DNA of 15,434 nucleotides, from positions 1-15,434 of the forward strand of contig DIVD01000019.1 of assembly GCA_002423245.1 (NCBI GenBank). Reading direction: 5' to 3'. The translations under genes were made by a program, and so were the position numbers. Position 1 is the stretch's first letter. Each line of letters opens with the position of its first letter. Below, one piece after another: positions 14,335 to 15,434 of the stretch. The notes beneath the pieces were generated by a model that was given only the letters and a program-made list of their open reading frames with translations, was not told where the DNA came from and ran no database searches. Source of the DNA: Rhodobacteraceae bacterium UBA6141 (GTDB taxonomy: Bacteria; Pseudomonadota; Alphaproteobacteria; Rhodobacterales; Rhodobacteraceae).

Positions 14335-14613
14335 CTAAAGTTGTCTATATCTTTGCAATGTCGTCACCTTCAGCGCGTCCTCCCCATGCTGGCTCACCGC
14401 GGCGCGCCAGAACCCGAACTCCTCCTCCGAGAGCCCGTAGCGCTCCAGCGCCTCCTTCATCGGGATCAACCCGCAGGCGACCGCCTTCACCACCTTGGCC
14501 TTGCGGCTGGCGACCCAGCGGCGGGTCTCGGGCGGGGGCAGGTCGGCGCGGGTCATCACCGTGCCGTCCGGCAGCGTGACTGCGCGGGGGCCGTCGACTT
14601 TCTTCAGGTACAT
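14335..14613 (-). CDS. sciP: SciP/DUF1153 family CtrA-inhibitory protein
   Basis: The 92-residue protein matches the DUF1153 family. The family contains Caulobacter SciP, a small helix-turn-helix protein that binds CtrA or CtrA-controlled promoters and blocks their transcription. Visible blocks are LPDGTVMTRADLPPPETRRW (residues 14-33), RKAKVVKAVACGLIPMKEAL and RYGLSEEEFGFWRAAVSQHG (59-78), ending in LQRYRQL. An upstream in-frame GTG at 14649 would add 12 unrelated residues. The ATG at 14613 has GAGGGA seven bases before it and is preferred. The gene lies immediately upstream of ctrA on the same strand, so inhibitor and target are linked and may be cotranscribed. It diverges from mnmA. The family call is firm; the inhibitory role here is inferred from family and neighbour. 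Confidence 0.92.
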   Translation of the reverse strand: MYLKKVDGPRAVTLPDGTVMTRADLPPPETRRWVASRKAKVVKAVACGLIPMKEALERYGLSEEEFGFWRAAVSQHGEDALKVTTLQRYRQL

Positions 14614-14687
14614 GTGCGTCCCTCGCAGCTCTCGGTCGTGTCCGGGCACGCTGCCCCGCCGGCCTTAACGGGCGGTGAAACACGGGG

Positions 14688-14715
14688 TTGCGAGTGCTTT
14701 GCATTTTCCTATATT
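14688..14715 (+). promoter_or_regulatory. Putative mnmA promoter
   Basis: TTGCGA (14688-14693, four of six) and TATATT (14710-14715, five of six) are separated by 16 bases, upstream of mnmA in an otherwise GC-rich gap. Transcription would start near 14722, about 70 bases before the ATG. The same gap must hold the divergent sciP promoter, for which I see no clear elements. Confidence 0.45.
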
Positions 14716-14793
14716 CCTGCGGGCTACTCCCCGACCCGACTTCTGCCCGCGCCGGCGCCCCCTGCCCGGCCGGGCCGCCAAAGGCCGCCTCCG

Positions 14794-15434
14794 ATGCCGC
14801 TCGACACGCCGCACCCGCCCAATTCGCTCGGCTTCGCCAAGCCGCCCGCCGAAACGCGGGTGGTCGTGGCCATGTCGGGCGGGGTGGACAGTTCGGTCGT
14901 GGCGGCGATGCTGAAGGAGGAGGGCTATGACGTGGTCGGCGTCACGCTGCAGCTTTATGATCACGGGGCGGCGCTGGCGAAAAAGGGCGCCTGCTGCGCG
15001 GGCCGCGACATCCACGACGCGCGGCGCGTGGCCGAGACGATGGGCTTTGCGCATTACGTGCTGGATTACGAGACCGCCTTCCGCGAGGCGGTGATCGGGG
15101 AATTCGCCGATGCCTATCTGGCGGGCGCGACGCCGGTGCCCTGCATCCGCTGCAACGAGCGGGTGAAGTTCAAGGATCTGCTGGCGACGGCGAAGGAGCT
15201 TGACGCCGATTGCATGGCGACGGGGCATTACATCCGGCGCCACATGGGCGCGGCCGGACCGGAGCTGCATTCCGCCGCCGATCCGGCCCGCGACCAGAGC
15301 TATTTCCTGTTCTCGACCACGCCCGAGCAGCTGGAGTTCCTGCGCTTCCCGCTTGGCCATCTGCCCGGCAAGGCCGAGACGCGGGCGCTTGCGGCGCGCT
15401 TCGGGCTGGCGGTGGCCGACAAGCCCGACAGCCA
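14794..15434 (+). CDS. mnmA: tRNA-specific 2-thiouridylase MnmA (partial, 3' end outside window)
   Basis: MnmA thiolates uridine 34 in the anticodon of Lys, Glu and Gln tRNAs. About 213 codons are visible of a protein usually 360-380 residues long. It has the PP-loop ATP-binding motif MSGGVDSSVVAAMLKEEGYD near residues 27-46, GVTLQLYDH, ACCAGRDIHDARRVA, the catalytic-cysteine region TPVPCIRCNERVKF, the ATGHYIRR segment, and DQSYFLF. The ATG at 14794 gives about 20 residues before the conserved core; AAAGG lies about nine bases upstream. In-frame reading continues to the end of the window without a stop. It diverges from sciP. Confidence 0.96.
   Translation, partial: MPLDTPHPPNSLGFAKPPAETRVVVAMSGGVDSSVVAAMLKEEGYDVVGVTLQLYDHGAALAKKGACCAGRDIHDARRVAETMGFAHYVLDYETAFREAVIGEFADAYLAGATPVPCIRCNERVKFKDLLATAKELDADCMATGHYIRRHMGAAGPELHSAADPARDQSYFLFSTTPEQLEFLRFPLGHLPGKAETRALAARFGLAVADKPDS

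Noticed and set aside
14641..14649. GTG start at 14649 for sciP
   Set aside because: It would add 12 residues with no family match. The ATG at 14613 has a well-placed GAGGGA.

Overview
The window reads as a chromosomal segment of a GC-rich alphaproteobacterium, most likely a member of the Rhodobacteraceae/Rhodobacterales. The grounds are the uniformly high GC content with long antisense shadow frames, a CtrA orthologue directly next to its DUF1153/SciP-family inhibitor, a TrmFO-type tRNA methyltransferase, and LexA boxes of the alphaproteobacterial GTTC-N7-GTTC type. I see no insertion sequence, phage gene, CRISPR array, tRNA or rRNA. The genus cannot be fixed from this sequence alone.

Left part (1-5500, all minus strand). 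The window opens inside recA (1-706, 3' end missing). Its promoter carries a near-consensus LexA box in the -35/-10 spacer. Upstream lies a compact four-gene operon, in transcription order biotin carboxylase (5454-3982), biotin carboxyl carrier protein (3982-3476), carboxyltransferase (3476-1881) and an enoyl-CoA hydratase/isomerase (1857-1072). The first three genes are joined by TGATG stop/start overlaps. Together they form a biotin-dependent acyl-CoA carboxylase, probably of the methylcrotonyl/geranyl-CoA class, whose usually fused alpha subunit is split into two genes.

Middle part (5663-8756). trmFO and gluQ overlap on the plus strand and both act in tRNA modification. hisI (histidine biosynthesis, minus) converges on gluQ and diverges from an IscU/NifU-like scaffold gene (plus) that lacks the third cluster-ligand cysteine.

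Right part (8831-15434). recG and ligA form a minus-strand DNA repair/replication pair, with one base between the ligA stop and a GTG start for recG. Downstream of recG, a perfect LexA box (9019-9033) lies 65 bases ahead of a 40-residue single-span membrane protein gene (8831-8953, minus) that has a strong ribosome binding site. This is the most notable item in the window: a candidate SOS-induced small membrane protein, similar in layout though not visibly in sequence to the Caulobacter division inhibitor SidA or to TisB of E. coli. Next come ctrA and sciP, with a CtrA-type binding site between them, and the divergent mnmA, cut by the window end.

The right and left ends share a theme of DNA damage response (recA, recG, ligA, the LexA-box gene) beside cell-cycle control (ctrA, sciP). 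The carboxylase operon is metabolic and looks unrelated to it.
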